A DNA stretch of 64,000 bases from positions 1 to 64,000 of the forward strand of contig CAIRLC010000002.1 in assembly GCA_903879335.1 (NCBI GenBank), read 5' to 3'. Under the pieces are notes generated by a model that saw only the letters and a program-made list of their open reading frames with translations, did no database searches and was not told the origin of the DNA. Shown piece after piece: positions 45,320 through 57,173 of this stretch; position 1 is the first letter of the stretch; the number at the start of each line of letters is the position of its first letter. The translations under genes were made by a program, and so were the position numbers. The stretch comes from an uncultured Pseudomonadota bacterium (GTDB taxonomy: Bacteria; Pseudomonadota; Gammaproteobacteria; Steroidobacterales; Steroidobacteraceae).

Positions 45320-46861
45320 ATGTCCATCAAGGCTTCCGAGATCAGCGATCTCATCAAGGCCCGGATTTCGCAGTTCGATGCGGCCGCTGAGGCCAACAAC
45401 GTCGGCACTGTTGTCAGTGTCACCGACGGCATCGTGCGCATTCACGGCCTCGCCGACGTTCGCTACGGCGAAATGATCGAGTTCCCGCAGAACACCTTCG
45501 GCCTGGCGCTGAATCTTGAGCGCGACTCGGTCGGCACCGTGGTTCTGGGCGAGTACCAGCACATCACTGAAGGCGACCGCGTTAAAACCACCGGCCGAAT
45601 CCTTGAAGTGCCAGTGGGTCCTGAATTGCTGGGCCGCGTCGTCGACGCGCTGGGCAATCCGATCGATGGCAAGGGGCCATTGGCCACAAATCTGCGCGCG
45701 CCGATCGAGCGCGTTGCTCCAGGCGTGATCTACCGCCAGAGCGTCTCGCAGCCGGTCCAGACCGGCCTGAAGGCCATTGATGCCATGGTCCCTGTCGGCC
45801 GTGGCCAGCGCGAGTTGATCATCGGCGACCGCCAGACCGGCAAGACCGCGGTGGCGATCGACACGATCATCAACCAGAAGGGCACTGGCGTTAAGTGCAT
45901 CTACGTGGCCATCGGCCAGAAGCAGAGCTCGATTGCGAACGTCGTACGCAAGCTCGAAGAACACGGCGCGATGGATCACACGATCATCGTCGCGGCCTCG
46001 GCGTCCACTCCGGCTGCCATGCAGTACCTCGCCCCCTATTCGGGTTGCGCGATGGGCGAATACTTCATGGATAACGGCGAAGACGCCTTGATCATTTATG
46101 ACGATCTGACGAAGCAGGCTTGGGCCTACCGTCAGATCTCGCTGTTGCTGCGCCGTCCGCCGGGCCGCGAAGCCTACCCGGGCGACGTGTTCTACCTGCA
46201 CTCGCGCTTGCTCGAGCGTTCTGCCCGCGTGAATCCGGAATACGTCGAGAAGGCGACCGGCGGTCGAGTCAAAGGCAAGACGGGCTCGCTCACCGGCCTG
46301 CCGATTATCGAGACCCAGGCCGGCGACGTCACCGCGTTCGTGCCAACCAACGTGATTTCGATCACCGACGGTCAAATCTTCCTTGAGACCGACCTGTTCA
46401 ACTCAGGCATCCGTCCTGCCATTAACGCCGGCATTTCCGTGTCGCGCGTCGGCGGTGCTGCCCAGACCGGCATCATCAAGAAGCTCGGTGGCGGCGTGCG
46501 ACTTGCACTCGCCCAATATCGTGAGCTCGCTGCGTTCTCGCAGTTTGCTTCGGATCTTGACGAAGCCACCCGTCGACAGCTCGATCGCGGCGTGCGCGTC
46601 GTTGAGCTGATGAAGCAGAAGCAGTATTCACCGATGTCGGTCGCCGAAATGGCGCTCTCGCTGTATGCGGTCAACAACGGCTTCTTCGACAAAGTTCCAC
46701 GCGAGAAAGTCGTTGCGGCTGAAGGCCAGTTGCAGTCGTTTGCCAAAACGAATGCGGCTGACTTGGTGAAGTCGATCAACGACAAGCCGGAACTTTCGAA
46801 GGAAGTCGACGCTAGTCTGAAGAAGCTCTGCGAAGACTTCTTCTCCGCGGCAAGCTTCTAA
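45320..46861 (+). CDS. atpA: F-type ATP synthase subunit alpha
   Basis: A 513-residue protein. Walker A GDRQTGKT (about 170-177), [21 protein letters not shown], the arginine-finger region ([16 protein letters not shown]) and [17 protein letters not shown] are present. The length equals that of E. coli AtpA. It provides the non-catalytic nucleotide sites and the Arg finger for the beta subunit. Many Pro codons are CCA or CCG, as in other highly expressed genes here. Confidence 0.98.
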   Translation: MSIKASEISDLIKARISQFDAAAEANNVGTVVSVTDGIVRIHGLADVRYGEMIEFPQNTFGLALNLERDSVGTVVLGEYQHITEGDRVKTTGRILEVPVGPELLGRVVDALGNPIDGKGPLATNLRAPIERVAPGVIYRQSVSQPVQTGLKAIDAMVPVGRGQRELIIGDRQTGKTAVAIDTIINQKGTGVKCIYVAIGQKQSSIANVVRKLEEHGAMDHTIIVAASASTPAAMQYLAPYSGCAMGEYFMDNGEDALIIYDDLTKQAWAYRQISLLLRRPPGREAYPGDVFYLHSRLLERSARVNPEYVEKATGGRVKGKTGSLTGLPIIETQAGDVTAFVPTNVISITDGQIFLETDLFNSGIRPAINAGISVSRVGGAAQTGIIKKLGGGVRLALAQYRELAAFSQFASDLDEATRRQLDRGVRVVELMKQKQYSPMSVAEMALSLYAVNNGFFDKVPREKVVAAEGQLQSFAKTNAADLVKSINDKPELSKEVDASLKKLCEDFFSAASF

Positions 46862-46875
46862 GGCAGCAGGCAACC

Positions 46876-47736
46876 ATGGCCGGCGCAAAAGAAATCCGCA
46901 CGAAGATCGCGAGCATCAAGAGCACGCAGAAGATCACCAAAGCCATGGAAATGGTTGCGGCGAGCAAAATGCGTCGTGCTCAAGAGCGCCGCCGTGCTGC
47001 GTCACCGTACGCGGAAAAGATCCGTAACGTGATCGGCCATCTGCGCCTCGCGAACCCTGACTACCGACACCCGTATCTGACGGAGCGTCCGGTTAAGTCT
47101 GTTGGGCTCGTCATTGTCAGCACGGATCGCGGTCTTTGCGGCGGTCTCAACGTGAACGTCTTCAAGCAAGCGCTCGCTGAGATCCGTCGCTATGAAGAAG
47201 AAGGCGTTGCCGTCGAGCTGTGCTTGATTGGCTCGAAGGCGCAACAGTTCTTCCGCCGCATGAAATATCCGATTTCGGCAACGATTTCGCATTTAGGCGA
47301 TAAGCCTCACGCATCCGCCCTGATTGGCGCGGTCAAAGTGATGCTCGACGCTTATAGCGAAGGCCGAATTGACCGGCTCTCGATTGTGCACGCTGAGTTC
47401 ATCAATACGATGAGCCAGAAGCCAGTCGCGCGCCAACTCCTGCCAGCCGAGCCCGTGAAGAGCTCCGAATTGCAGGATATGTGGGATTACATCTACGAGC
47501 CGTCTGCTGCGGAGCTCCTCGAGGGCTTCATGGCGCGGTACATCGAGTCGCAGGTCTACCTGGGCGCCGTCGAGAATGTTGCCTGTGAAATGGCAGCTCG
47601 AATGGTCGCTATGAAGAGTGCGACCGATAACGCAGGCAAACTGATCGACGAACTGCAGCTGATCTATAACAAGGCGCGGCAGGCGGCGATTACCAAGGAA
47701 ATTTCCGAGATCGTCGGCGGCGCAGCCGCTGTTTGA
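46876..47736 (+). CDS. atpG: F-type ATP synthase subunit gamma
   Basis: A 286-residue protein. The N-terminal helix is [20 protein letters not shown] with [15 protein letters not shown], then [16 protein letters not shown]. The C-terminal helix is [20 protein letters not shown] with [20 protein letters not shown]. These two helices make the rotating central shaft. It starts 14 nt after atpA and is followed by atpD after 16 nt. Confidence 0.97.
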   Translation: MAGAKEIRTKIASIKSTQKITKAMEMVAASKMRRAQERRRAASPYAEKIRNVIGHLRLANPDYRHPYLTERPVKSVGLVIVSTDRGLCGGLNVNVFKQALAEIRRYEEEGVAVELCLIGSKAQQFFRRMKYPISATISHLGDKPHASALIGAVKVMLDAYSEGRIDRLSIVHAEFINTMSQKPVARQLLPAEPVKSSELQDMWDYIYEPSAAELLEGFMARYIESQVYLGAVENVACEMAARMVAMKSATDNAGKLIDELQLIYNKARQAAITKEISEIVGGAAAV

Positions 47737-47740
47737 GTAA

Positions 47741-49195
<1,455 letters not shown>

Positions 49196-49205
49196 GGACT
49201 AAATT

Positions 49206-49628
49206 ATGGCCTCGACCATCAACGTCGACATCGTCAGCGCCGAGGGAGCAATCCACTCGGGCGTAGCAACGATGGTTTTCGTCCCGGCGATCCAGGGCGA
49301 GCTCGGCATTGCGCCGCGGCACGCACCGTTACTGACCATGTTGAAGCCGGGTGAAATCCGGGTGCAGACCGTCGACGGAGAGGAGCTCAGCTTCTACGTC
49401 GGCGGCGGCGCGCTGGAGATCCAGCCTCAGCGAGTGACGGTGCTCGCCGATACGGCTATTCGTGCGCACGACCTGGACGAGGCCCAGGCCCTGGCGGCAC
49501 GGCAGCGTGCTGAGGAAGCCATCAAGGACACGATTGATCAGATGGGCATCGCAGAGGCGCAGGCGGAATTGCTGCGCGCGGCTGCCCAGCTGAAGATGTT
49601 GGAGAAGATCCGCAAGTTGCGCAAATAA
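49206..49628 (+). CDS. atpC: F-type ATP synthase subunit epsilon
   Basis: A 140-residue protein with the N-terminal beta-sandwich (VDIVSAEGAIHSGVATMV, ELGIAPRHAPLLTMLKPGE, FYVGGGALEIQPQRVTVLAD) and a two-helix C-terminal part (DEAQALAARQRAEEAIKD ... KMLEKIRKLRK) that can inhibit ATP hydrolysis. It is the last gene of the atp operon; a terminator follows 25 nt downstream. Confidence 0.97.
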   Translation: MASTINVDIVSAEGAIHSGVATMVFVPAIQGELGIAPRHAPLLTMLKPGEIRVQTVDGEELSFYVGGGALEIQPQRVTVLADTAIRAHDLDEAQALAARQRAEEAIKDTIDQMGIAEAQAELLRAAAQLKMLEKIRKLRK

Positions 49629-49652
49629 GACGCAAGCGTCCGGACTCTACCC

Positions 49653-49677
49653 AAAGCCCCGCTTCAAGCGGGGCTTT
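49653..49677 (+). terminator. Terminator of the atp operon
   Basis: AAAGCCCCGC and GCGGGGCTTT form a perfect 10-bp stem with loop TTCAA (49653-49677). The 3' arm ends in TTT, followed by GTCGTTT. It lies 25 nt after the atpC stop and between convergent genes, so it may work in both directions. Confidence 0.92.
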
Positions 49678-49767
49678 GTCGTTTAGAGCACTGCCCTTCT
49701 TTTCCGTGATGAGCAAAAGGGGCCTATCGCCGTCCCGGACAGGCCCAACCGATGCGACTCCTCCCAC

Positions 49768-51888
49768 TCACTGGCTCTGTGCCGAGTCGTGAAGGTAGTG
49801 GTCTAGCCAACTGGATACCTCGGCGTACCAAAGCCGGCTGTCTTCTGCCTTGGTGATCCAGTGGTTGGCGTCCGGGAAAACGAGAAGACGGCTCGCCACA
49901 GACTGGCGCTGCAGCGCGGTCCACATCTCCAAAGTATTGTTCAGCGGAACCCGGAAATCACGCTCGCCGACCGACAGTAGGATGGGTGTGTTGAACCGAT
50001 CGGCATGTGCGATTGGACTCTGCGCTCTCCACAACGGGTCGCCGGACCAAGGCGGTGATCCCACCATCACCTCTCGATGGTAAGCGCCGTCACTCGTGCC
50101 CCATTGCACTTCAAGATCGGCTAAGCCGGCGTGGCTCACCAGACACCGGTAGCGAGTGCTGCTCGCCTCTAGCCAATTGGCGAGATGGCCGCCGTAGCTG
50201 GCGCCAGCGGCACATTGATGGGTGCCATCGATAAACGGAAACCGCCGAATCGCCTCATCAGCGGCTTCGTTGACCTCGTCAGCCGGGCCGGCGAGCGGGT
50301 CTCTTTCGATGGCTTGCGAAAAACCCTCGCCGTAGCCCGTCGAGCCTGAATAATCAGACAGCAACACCACATAGCCGCCTGCAGCAAGCAAGTGATAATT
50401 CCAACGCAGTACAAATTGGTCGCGCCATGAACCATGCGGGCCCCCGTGCAGCAAGACAAGTAAGGGGTAACGTTGCGATGAGTCAAAGCCCGGAGGTTTG
50501 ACCAACAAGCTATGGATCAAGCGGCCATTTCGCGCTTTAAAGGAAAATTCCTCGACCGGCGCCCAATCGATGGCATCCGTTCGACCGCGATTAAATGAGG
50601 TCAGCGCAACGGCTCCGTGATCGACGTCTATGCGCACGACCTCTGCAGGTTCCACTGCGCTTTCGTGTCGGGCGAGGAGTACCGGTTTCGTGCCTCTGCG
50701 GCTCACCGCGAGGTTGGTAAAGACTCCCGATCGAGACGCAACGACAAGATGCGCGGGGGCGCCGGGGGCTGCGGCATATAAGTGCTCATGCCCCGCATCT
50801 TCAGCAAGAAAATATAAGGTCCCATCGGCCGCCACCCCCCAGTCCGACACACTCCGATCAACGCTGCGCGTTAAATCGTGCGGGATACCGAGGGCGCCGT
50901 CGACGAAAGACATCGAAACCAGCTGCGTCGAGTTATATACGTGGTCATTGGATACCACGCGCTCGGCATAAAGCGTGTCTCCGTTGCCGTTGAAATGTGG
51001 GTTTTGAAACGAATCGGGAGGTGCCGTGAGCCGTGTCGGCTCGCCGCCACTGGCAGCCACAAGCCATAGCTGTAGGCTCGTAAAGGCGTGCGCCGATTGG
51101 TTCCGATCGGTACCGGCCACGAAAATGAGACGCTTCCCATCCGCTGTCCAAATAGGATCGAGTGACACTCCGTCATCTTCGGCGCGACCGGTAAATCCGG
51201 GAGACTCCACAAGCCGGGTTCCGGCCAGCAGATCCCGAGCGGGGGCGCCTGCGCGCGCTGCCTGAACGTAGAGGTGCGCCTGCCGTTCGTCGAGCCAATG
51301 GTCCCAACTGCGAATTGGGAAACCGTCGTAACGCCGCACAGAGGACTTTCGCTCCGCGTGCTCGCGCGTCATTCGCCGATTATCGGCCTCATCCTTCGCG
51401 CCTGGCCAGACATCGGTGACATAGGCAATATTGACGCCATCTGGCGAGAAAACCGGCGATCGAGCGCCCATTGGGGCATCCGTCACGCGCTCGGCTTCCC
51501 CACCCCGGACTAAATTCAGCAGATAAATTTGGGGCTCAGCGTCTCCGTCCCGCTTGGCACTGAACGCAATCCGGGCCCCGTCCTCGCTGAAGTGGACGTC
51601 GAATTCAGCGCTTGGCGTAAAGGTCAATCGGCGCGGCGGTAGTGACCCATCGGTGCTCATGAGCCATAGGTCTGAAACTTGTTGTTTGGGGTCGTAAGAC
51701 GGCTCAACCACCGAGACAACGGCTAATTTGCCATCGGGTGAAAGCACCGGACCTCCCACTCGGCGCATCAGCCAGAGATCCTCATGAGTCATCGGATGTC
51801 GTGCCGGTGCCGGAGCTGTGGCCAGTGCTGACGCTATCGGCAAGAACACGGATAGCGCGGTGGCTGAAAGGGCAGACCATGTCGGCAT
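49768..51888 (-). CDS. S9-family prolyl-oligopeptidase-like peptidase, exported
   Basis: A 706-residue protein with a signal peptide (about 1-25). An N-terminal beta-propeller made of WD/TolB-like strands (RVGGPVLSPDGKLAVVSVVEP, RSPVFSPDGVNIAYV) covers about residues 40-430. The C-terminal alpha/beta hydrolase follows: LLVLLHGGPHGSW (oxyanion), nucleophile Ser in GASYGGHLANWL, Asp in SVGERDFRVPL and His in FPDANHWI. Members such as DPP4 and acylaminoacyl peptidase cleave short peptides. Here it is probably periplasmic. It faces the atp operon and diverges from glmU. Confidence 0.92.
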   Translation of the reverse strand: MPTWSALSATALSVFLPIASALATAPAPARHPMTHEDLWLMRRVGGPVLSPDGKLAVVSVVEPSYDPKQQVSDLWLMSTDGSLPPRRLTFTPSAEFDVHFSEDGARIAFSAKRDGDAEPQIYLLNLVRGGEAERVTDAPMGARSPVFSPDGVNIAYVTDVWPGAKDEADNRRMTREHAERKSSVRRYDGFPIRSWDHWLDERQAHLYVQAARAGAPARDLLAGTRLVESPGFTGRAEDDGVSLDPIWTADGKRLIFVAGTDRNQSAHAFTSLQLWLVAASGGEPTRLTAPPDSFQNPHFNGNGDTLYAERVVSNDHVYNSTQLVSMSFVDGALGIPHDLTRSVDRSVSDWGVAADGTLYFLAEDAGHEHLYAAAPGAPAHLVVASRSGVFTNLAVSRRGTKPVLLARHESAVEPAEVVRIDVDHGAVALTSFNRGRTDAIDWAPVEEFSFKARNGRLIHSLLVKPPGFDSSQRYPLLVLLHGGPHGSWRDQFVLRWNYHLLAAGGYVVLLSDYSGSTGYGEGFSQAIERDPLAGPADEVNEAADEAIRRFPFIDGTHQCAAGASYGGHLANWLEASSTRYRCLVSHAGLADLEVQWGTSDGAYHREVMVGSPPWSGDPLWRAQSPIAHADRFNTPILLSVGERDFRVPLNNTLEMWTALQRQSVASRLLVFPDANHWITKAEDSRLWYAEVSSWLDHYLHDSAQSQ

Positions 51889-51988
51889 GACGAGATGCTC
51901 CTAGTAATGTGAACTTCCTGAACGATACCCGATCCGATGTTAGGGTGGCCTGTGCGAAAATGGCTCATCTAATGCAGAGAGGATCATC

Positions 51989-53416
51989 ATGTCGCTCAGC
52001 CTTGTCATCCTCGCAGCCGGTCAAGGCAAGCGTATGCACAGCGACCTGCCGAAGGTCCTCCAACCGCTGGCTGGACGTCCCCTGCTTGGGCATGTACTCA
52101 CCGCCGCGCGGCAGTTGGCGCCCTCCGCAATCCACATTGTTTACGGTCACGGCGGCGAGCAAGTCCAAGCGGCCTTCCCCGATGCCGATCTCAGTTGGGC
52201 GTTACAAGCGGAGCAATTGGGTACTGGTCACGCCGTTGCGCAGGCCATGCCCAATATTCCCGACGACCATCAGGTTCTGATTCTGTACGGGGACGTCCCG
52301 CTGATCGCGGCTACGACCCTGCGAAATTTGGTTGAGCAGGCGGCCGACGGCGGGCTTGCGCTGTTATCCGTGCTGCTGGAGGACGCGACCGGCTATGGCC
52401 GCGTTCTACGAGACAACGCCGGCAACGTGTACCGCATCGTTGAAGAGAAAGACGCCAATCGTAAAGAGCGAACTGTGCGTGAAGCGAACACCGGCGTGCT
52501 CATCGCGAAGGCCGCTCAGTTAAGGCAGTGGCTAGCTAGCCTGAAAAACGACAACGCGCAAGGCGAGTACTACCTGACTGATGTGATTACCGTCGCCGTC
52601 CGTGACGGCGTTAAAGTTCAGGCAATGCCAGCCCCCACGATCCCTGAAGTGCTTGGCGTCAATGATCGATTGCAATTAGCCGACCTAGAGACTGAGGTGC
52701 GCCGTCGGGCAGCGCGTACGTTGATGATGGCGGGTGCCACGTTGGCGGATCCTCAACGCATTGATGTGCGCGGCCACGTTCAGGTGGGTCGGGATGTGCG
52801 CATCGATGTGAATGTGGTGCTTGAAGGGGAGGTCGTGCTCGGAGATCGCGTGACCTTAGGGCCTGGTGTGGTGATTCGCAATGCCACGATTGCAGCCGAT
52901 ACCCAGATCCGTGCTTACAGCGTGATTGATGGCGCCCGGGTCGACGCGCAGTGCGTCATTGGGCCATTTGCCCGACTTCGGCCTGGAAGCCATATCGCCG
53001 ATGGCGCTCATGTTGGCAATTTTGTTGAGCTGAAAAATGCCACGCTCGGCCTCGGCAGTAAGGCCAATCATTTGAGCTATCTAGGCGACGCTACCATCGG
53101 CGCGGGTGTGAATATCGGCGCGGGTACGATCACGTGCAACTATGACGGCAAAAATAAGTGGCCCACCGTCATTGAAGACGGCGCGTTCGTCGGGTCGGGC
53201 TCGATGTTGGTCGCTCCCGTGGTCATTGGCGCTGATGCGACAATCGGCGCGGGATCCACGATCAATAAATCGGCACCACGTGGCCAGCTGTCGCTCGAGC
53301 GTGGCCGGCAGCAATCCTTCGCGACGTGGAAGCGTCCCGAAAAAGCGGATGCGAACGAACGTGCCGCGCTTATTGATCGCGCCCGAATTAAGGAAGACGG
53401 ATCGTCGCCGGAGTGA
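51989..53416 (+). CDS. glmU: Bifunctional UDP-N-acetylglucosamine pyrophosphorylase / glucosamine-1-phosphate acetyltransferase
   Basis: A 475-residue protein. The N-terminal uridylyltransferase has VILAAGQGKRMHSDLPKVLQ, LGTGHAVAQA and YGDVPLI; the C-terminal left-handed beta-helix acetyltransferase has GPFARLRPGSHIADGAHVGNF and NIGAGTITCNYDGKNK. It makes UDP-GlcNAc, the precursor of peptidoglycan and LPS, and the likely donor sugar for the GT41-type enzymes in this window. glmS follows 36 nt later, forming the glmUS pair typical of gammaproteobacteria. Confidence 0.97.
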   Translation: MSLSLVILAAGQGKRMHSDLPKVLQPLAGRPLLGHVLTAARQLAPSAIHIVYGHGGEQVQAAFPDADLSWALQAEQLGTGHAVAQAMPNIPDDHQVLILYGDVPLIAATTLRNLVEQAADGGLALLSVLLEDATGYGRVLRDNAGNVYRIVEEKDANRKERTVREANTGVLIAKAAQLRQWLASLKNDNAQGEYYLTDVITVAVRDGVKVQAMPAPTIPEVLGVNDRLQLADLETEVRRRAARTLMMAGATLADPQRIDVRGHVQVGRDVRIDVNVVLEGEVVLGDRVTLGPGVVIRNATIAADTQIRAYSVIDGARVDAQCVIGPFARLRPGSHIADGAHVGNFVELKNATLGLGSKANHLSYLGDATIGAGVNIGAGTITCNYDGKNKWPTVIEDGAFVGSGSMLVAPVVIGADATIGAGSTINKSAPRGQLSLERGRQQSFATWKRPEKADANERAALIDRARIKEDGSSPE

Positions 53417-53452
53417 CTCCTAAGCCCCGTCGCGTCCTAAGAGGTTAAAAGC

Positions 53453-55288
53453 ATGTGTGGCATTGTCGGCGCTATCGCCAATCGAGATATCCTTCCAGTC
53501 CTGATTGAAGGGCTGTCCCGCCTCGAATACCGCGGCTACGACTCTGCTGGCATCGCTGTTATCGAAGCGAGTGGTCAGGTGCGACGACTACGCACCGTCG
53601 GAAAAGTCGCTCGTCTCAAAGAGGCATTGGCGATTGAGCCTGTGTCGGGTTTGGTGGGCGTTGCACATACGCGCTGGGCGACACACGGGGTTCCTAGCGA
53701 GCGCAATGCACACCCCCATGTCTCCCGCGATGGAATCGCCATCGTTCATAACGGCATTATCGAAAACCACGAAGCCTTGCGCGCCGAACTCATGGCTGCC
53801 GGTTATCGATTTGAGTCCGAAACCGATACCGAAGTCGTCGCACATCGCATTCACTTTCATGTCGATCAAGGTAAGTCCTTAGCGCATGCGGTTGCCGATA
53901 CGGTGAAGGAGTTACACGGCGCTTATGCGCTCGTGGTGTTAGGGGAGCAAGACCCGAATACGTTGTACGTCGCACGGGCCGGCTGCCCCGTTGTCATCGG
54001 CCGAACAATGGATGGGAATTACGTCGCCTCTGACGTTTCCGCGCTATTGCCAGTAACCCGCGAGTTCCAGTTCCTTGAGGAAGGCGACGTCGCCGCAATC
54101 GGCAGGGACTTCGTCACGATCCGCAACTCCTCAGGGCAAATCGTCGAGCGCCCAGTCCGCGTATCCGAGTTGTCGGCCGACGCCGTTGAAAAAGGCGAAT
54201 ACCCCCATTACATGCTCAAGGAAATCCATGAGCAGCCTCGTGCTATCGCCGAGACACTGGCCGAGCGCATCGCTGGCGGCCACCTCCTCGCTGCCGCGTT
54301 CGGGCCGACAGCGACCGAGGCGCTTGCACGCGCCGAGGCCGTGCAAATCGTGGCTTGCGGTACCAGTTGGCATGCAGGCTGTGTCGCACGCTACCAGATC
54401 GAACAAATTTGCCGCTTACCCTGTTGGGTCGATATCGCGAGTGAGTTCCGCTACCGCAATCCAGTCGTCCCGCCAAATACACTGTTCGTCTCCATCTCGC
54501 AGTCTGGAGAAACGGCCGACACCTTGGCCGCGCTACGGCAAGCAAAGTCTGCAGGCTATTTGTCGACGCTCGCGATCTGTAACGTACCCGAGTCGTCGTT
54601 GGTACGAGAATCGGACCTGGTCTTACTGACACGCGCAGGACCCGAAATCGGCGTCGCTTCAACGAAAGCATTCACCACCCAACTGACTGCGCTCGGTCTG
54701 TTAGTGCTCGCTCTAGGCAAACTACACGGCCTCACAAAGGACCGTGAGCACGAACTCGCCACCCTGCTACTTGAGACGCCGAGATTGGTCGAAGAGACTT
54801 TGGCGCTAGACTCGGTGGTTCGCAAACTCGCTGAAAAATTTGTACAAAAGAATCATGCGCTCTTCCTTGGCCGAGGCGCGCTGTCACCCGTGGCCATGGA
54901 GGGCGCGCTTAAGCTTAAAGAAATTTCATATATCCACGCCGAGGCCTATGCCGCTGGTGAGCTGAAGCATGGGCCGCTCGCGTTGATTGACGCGGATATG
55001 CCGGTCATCGCAGTAGCGCCGAATAACGATCTATTGGAAAAACTGAAATCCAACCTCCAGGAGGTGCGGGCGCGTGGAGGCGAGCTCTACGTCTTTGCGG
55101 ATCCCGATGCCGGTCTGGTTCCTGGCGATGGTGTCCATGTCATCACGATGCCTAAGCACGTTGCTGAATTTCAAGCACCGATCGTCTACACGGTGCCGCT
55201 GCAATTGCTGGCCTACCATGTCGCGACCATGCGAGGAACGGATGTTGACCAGCCTCGTAATCTGGCTAAGTCGGTGACGGTGGAATAA
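53453..55288 (+). CDS. glmS: Glutamine-fructose-6-phosphate aminotransferase
   Basis: A 611-residue protein. [12 protein letters not shown] gives the catalytic Cys2 of the glutaminase domain. [22 protein letters not shown], two SIS isomerase domains ([47 protein letters not shown]), and the C-terminal [13 protein letters not shown] are all standard. It catalyses the first step of UDP-GlcNAc synthesis. In E. coli its mRNA is controlled by GlmZ/GlmY RNAs, and nothing here shows whether that applies. Confidence 0.98.
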   Translation: MCGIVGAIANRDILPVLIEGLSRLEYRGYDSAGIAVIEASGQVRRLRTVGKVARLKEALAIEPVSGLVGVAHTRWATHGVPSERNAHPHVSRDGIAIVHNGIIENHEALRAELMAAGYRFESETDTEVVAHRIHFHVDQGKSLAHAVADTVKELHGAYALVVLGEQDPNTLYVARAGCPVVIGRTMDGNYVASDVSALLPVTREFQFLEEGDVAAIGRDFVTIRNSSGQIVERPVRVSELSADAVEKGEYPHYMLKEIHEQPRAIAETLAERIAGGHLLAAAFGPTATEALARAEAVQIVACGTSWHAGCVARYQIEQICRLPCWVDIASEFRYRNPVVPPNTLFVSISQSGETADTLAALRQAKSAGYLSTLAICNVPESSLVRESDLVLLTRAGPEIGVASTKAFTTQLTALGLLVLALGKLHGLTKDREHELATLLLETPRLVEETLALDSVVRKLAEKFVQKNHALFLGRGALSPVAMEGALKLKEISYIHAEAYAAGELKHGPLALIDADMPVIAVAPNNDLLEKLKSNLQEVRARGGELYVFADPDAGLVPGDGVHVITMPKHVAEFQAPIVYTVPLQLLAYHVATMRGTDVDQPRNLAKSVTVE

Positions 55289-55626
55289 CCGCAGTCGGAT
55301 CGATTTTGTCTCAGGCGCGATGGCAGTGGATGGAATATAAGCGCTCGATAGAGCCTTGAGCCACCTGGCTGTCGACATTGGAGAATCGGGTCGGCCGGTT
55401 CGCGATCTAGTCGATGATTTGAGTCCTGCGACGAAGTTCTATGAGGCGGATTTTTTTCAAACACCGCTGCCAGTGTTGTCATGCGAAAACTGTGCCGACC
55501 AAGAAAAAATAACGCTCTTAAGCGGTGGTGGGGTATTCCGGAACAAGTTCAGTAATTCCCAAACGCGCAATGGTTAAAACATGCATTGAGGCATTGATGA
55601 GCGCGCGCGGGTTTGCCGCATAGTAA
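55289..55626. other. Gene-free stretch between glmS and acr3
   Basis: This 338-bp region contains only short frames without recognisable similarity or good ribosome-binding sites. I found no convincing terminator stem, tRNA or repeat. It looks AT-richer in its second half, matching the ars operon beside it, and may contain the boundary of an acquired segment. Confidence 0.5.
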
Positions 55627-56682
55627 TCAACCGCCGTCGTACCACTCCTTTGATGCATTGACGGCTTTTACCACGACTAACATGACAGGCACTTCAATTA
55701 AGACGCCCACTACGGTTGCGAGGGCAGCGCCCGAATTGAAACCGAAAAGACTGATTGCGGCAGCGACTGCTAATTCGAAGAAATTGGAGGCGCCTATCAA
55801 TGCGGACGGACATGCAACGCTGTGCTTCTCACCTACGGCGCGATTGAGCAAATAGGCGAGAGTTGAATTGAAAACCACTTGAATAAGGATCGGTATCGCG
55901 AGCAGCACGATCACAATTGGCTGTCTTAAGATCGCTTCGCCTTGCAGGGCAAATAGCAGAATGAGCGTCAACAACAACGCGCCAATGGACCAAGTACCCA
56001 AGGCTGCGATAACTTTTTGGAAATAAGCATCGCCCCGTGGCAAGAGTCGCCGACGGATGATTTGCGCCGCAATGACCGGTATCACGATATAGAGTGCTAC
56101 AGATGTGGCTAATGTGGCCCAAGGCACGCTAATTGCCGATATGCCAAGCAGCAAGCCGACTAGAGGCGCGAACGCAAATACCATGATCGTGTCGTTGAGG
56201 GCCACCTGAGATAGCGTGAATAACGGGTCGCCTTTTGTCAGACGACTCCATACAAACACCATGGCTGTGCACGGTGCGGCGGCCAATAGGATGAGTCCAG
56301 CGATATAGCTATCAATTTGTTCAGTTGGCAAAAAGGGCGCGAATAGGTGCTTGATGAAAATCCAACCAAGCAGTGCCATCGAAAACGGTTTAACGACCCA
56401 ATTCACCACCAGCGTGACAGCGATGCCACGCGCATGATGCTTAACTTGATGCAAAGCCTTGAAATCAACCTTGATTAGCATCGGGATCACCATGATCCAG
56501 ATCAGTACACCAACCGGCAGATTCACGTGGGCGATCTGAAGCGCGCCCAATGTATAAAACATTTCGGGCAACAGCTTGCCGAGTCCAATGCCGAGGAGGA
56601 TGCAGAGTCCAACCCAGACGGTTAAGTACCGCTCGAATCGACTCATAGATCCCAGGTCAGTACGGCTGTCTGTTGGCTTCAT
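55627..56682 (-). CDS. acr3: ACR3-family arsenite efflux permease
   Basis: A 351-residue protein with ten predicted membrane helices. Typical ACR3 features are VGVLIWIMVIPMLIKVDF, the helix with the conserved Cys (LILLAAAPCTAMVFVWSRLT), TLSQVALNDTIMVFAFAPL and SALIGASNFFELAVAAAISLFG. It extrudes As(III) using the proton gradient. It is the last gene of arsR-arsC-acr3, and its ATG overlaps the arsC stop (ATGA). The DNA seems less GC-rich than its neighbours, which would fit acquisition of the ars operon. Confidence 0.95.
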   Translation of the reverse strand: MKPTDSRTDLGSMSRFERYLTVWVGLCILLGIGLGKLLPEMFYTLGALQIAHVNLPVGVLIWIMVIPMLIKVDFKALHQVKHHARGIAVTLVVNWVVKPFSMALLGWIFIKHLFAPFLPTEQIDSYIAGLILLAAAPCTAMVFVWSRLTKGDPLFTLSQVALNDTIMVFAFAPLVGLLLGISAISVPWATLATSVALYIVIPVIAAQIIRRRLLPRGDAYFQKVIAALGTWSIGALLLTLILLFALQGEAILRQPIVIVLLAIPILIQVVFNSTLAYLLNRAVGEKHSVACPSALIGASNFFELAVAAAISLFGFNSGAALATVVGVLIEVPVMLVVVKAVNASKEWYDGG

Positions 56683-57173
56683 AAGTCCCCCAGTCGTTGG
56701 GCCGAACGCGCGATCGCTTCGGGCAGTAGATCTTGATCTGACAGCGCAACGAAGGCTTCGATTCGCTTTGAGATTTGCTTGAAGGTCTGTTCAAAGGCGA
56801 CCAACTTTTCCTGGTCAGGCGCGTCGCCCGCGCTGGGGTCTTCATAACCCCAATGCACTTTGGGCGGCGTTCCGGGAAATATAGGACAGACTTCACTGGC
56901 GTTGCCGCAGACCGTGATCACTAAATGGAGTTCCGGGGCTGCCGTGCCGAGAAATTCGTCCCAACTTTTGCTGCGTAGGGCGGAGGTCTCCAAGCCAGCG
57001 GCCTGCAGCGTTTGAATGGCGAGCGGATTCGGCTGGCCGGACACCCGCGGTGTGCTGCCGGCGGAGTACGCTCGGAAGCGCTGGCCCCCAAGGTGATTGA
57101 GTGCCGCTTCTGCCAACACGCTTCTAGCGGAGTTGTGCGTGCACAAGAATAGGACATTGATTGGATTTTTCAT
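56679..57173 (-). CDS. arsC: Arsenate reductase, low-molecular-weight phosphatase type
   Basis: A 164-residue protein with the CX5R loop CTHNSARS near the N-terminus (VLFLCTHNSARSVLAEAAL), followed by HLVITVCGNASEVCPIFPG with the further cysteines used in the thioredoxin-coupled relay, and HWGYEDPSAG. It reduces arsenate to arsenite. I start at ATG 57173 (MKNPINVLFL), which overlaps the arsR stop, rather than an upstream codon inside arsR. It is not homologous to the glutaredoxin-type arsC at 30573-30947. Confidence 0.93.
   Translation of the reverse strand: MKNPINVLFLCTHNSARSVLAEAALNHLGGQRFRAYSAGSTPRVSGQPNPLAIQTLQAAGLETSALRSKSWDEFLGTAAPELHLVITVCGNASEVCPIFPGTPPKVHWGYEDPSAGDAPDQEKLVAFEQTFKQISKRIEAFVALSDQDLLPEAIARSAQRLGDL

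Noticed and set aside
55213-55482. A minus-strand frame containing [13 protein letters not shown]
   Set aside because: This peptide is simply the reverse complement of the conserved end of glmS (NLAKSVTVE) and recurs as a false gene in many genomes.
55356-55577. A 73-codon frame in the glmS-acr3 gap
   Set aside because: TTG start, no ribosome-binding site, no recognisable similarity, and it covers a non-coding-looking AT-rich tract.
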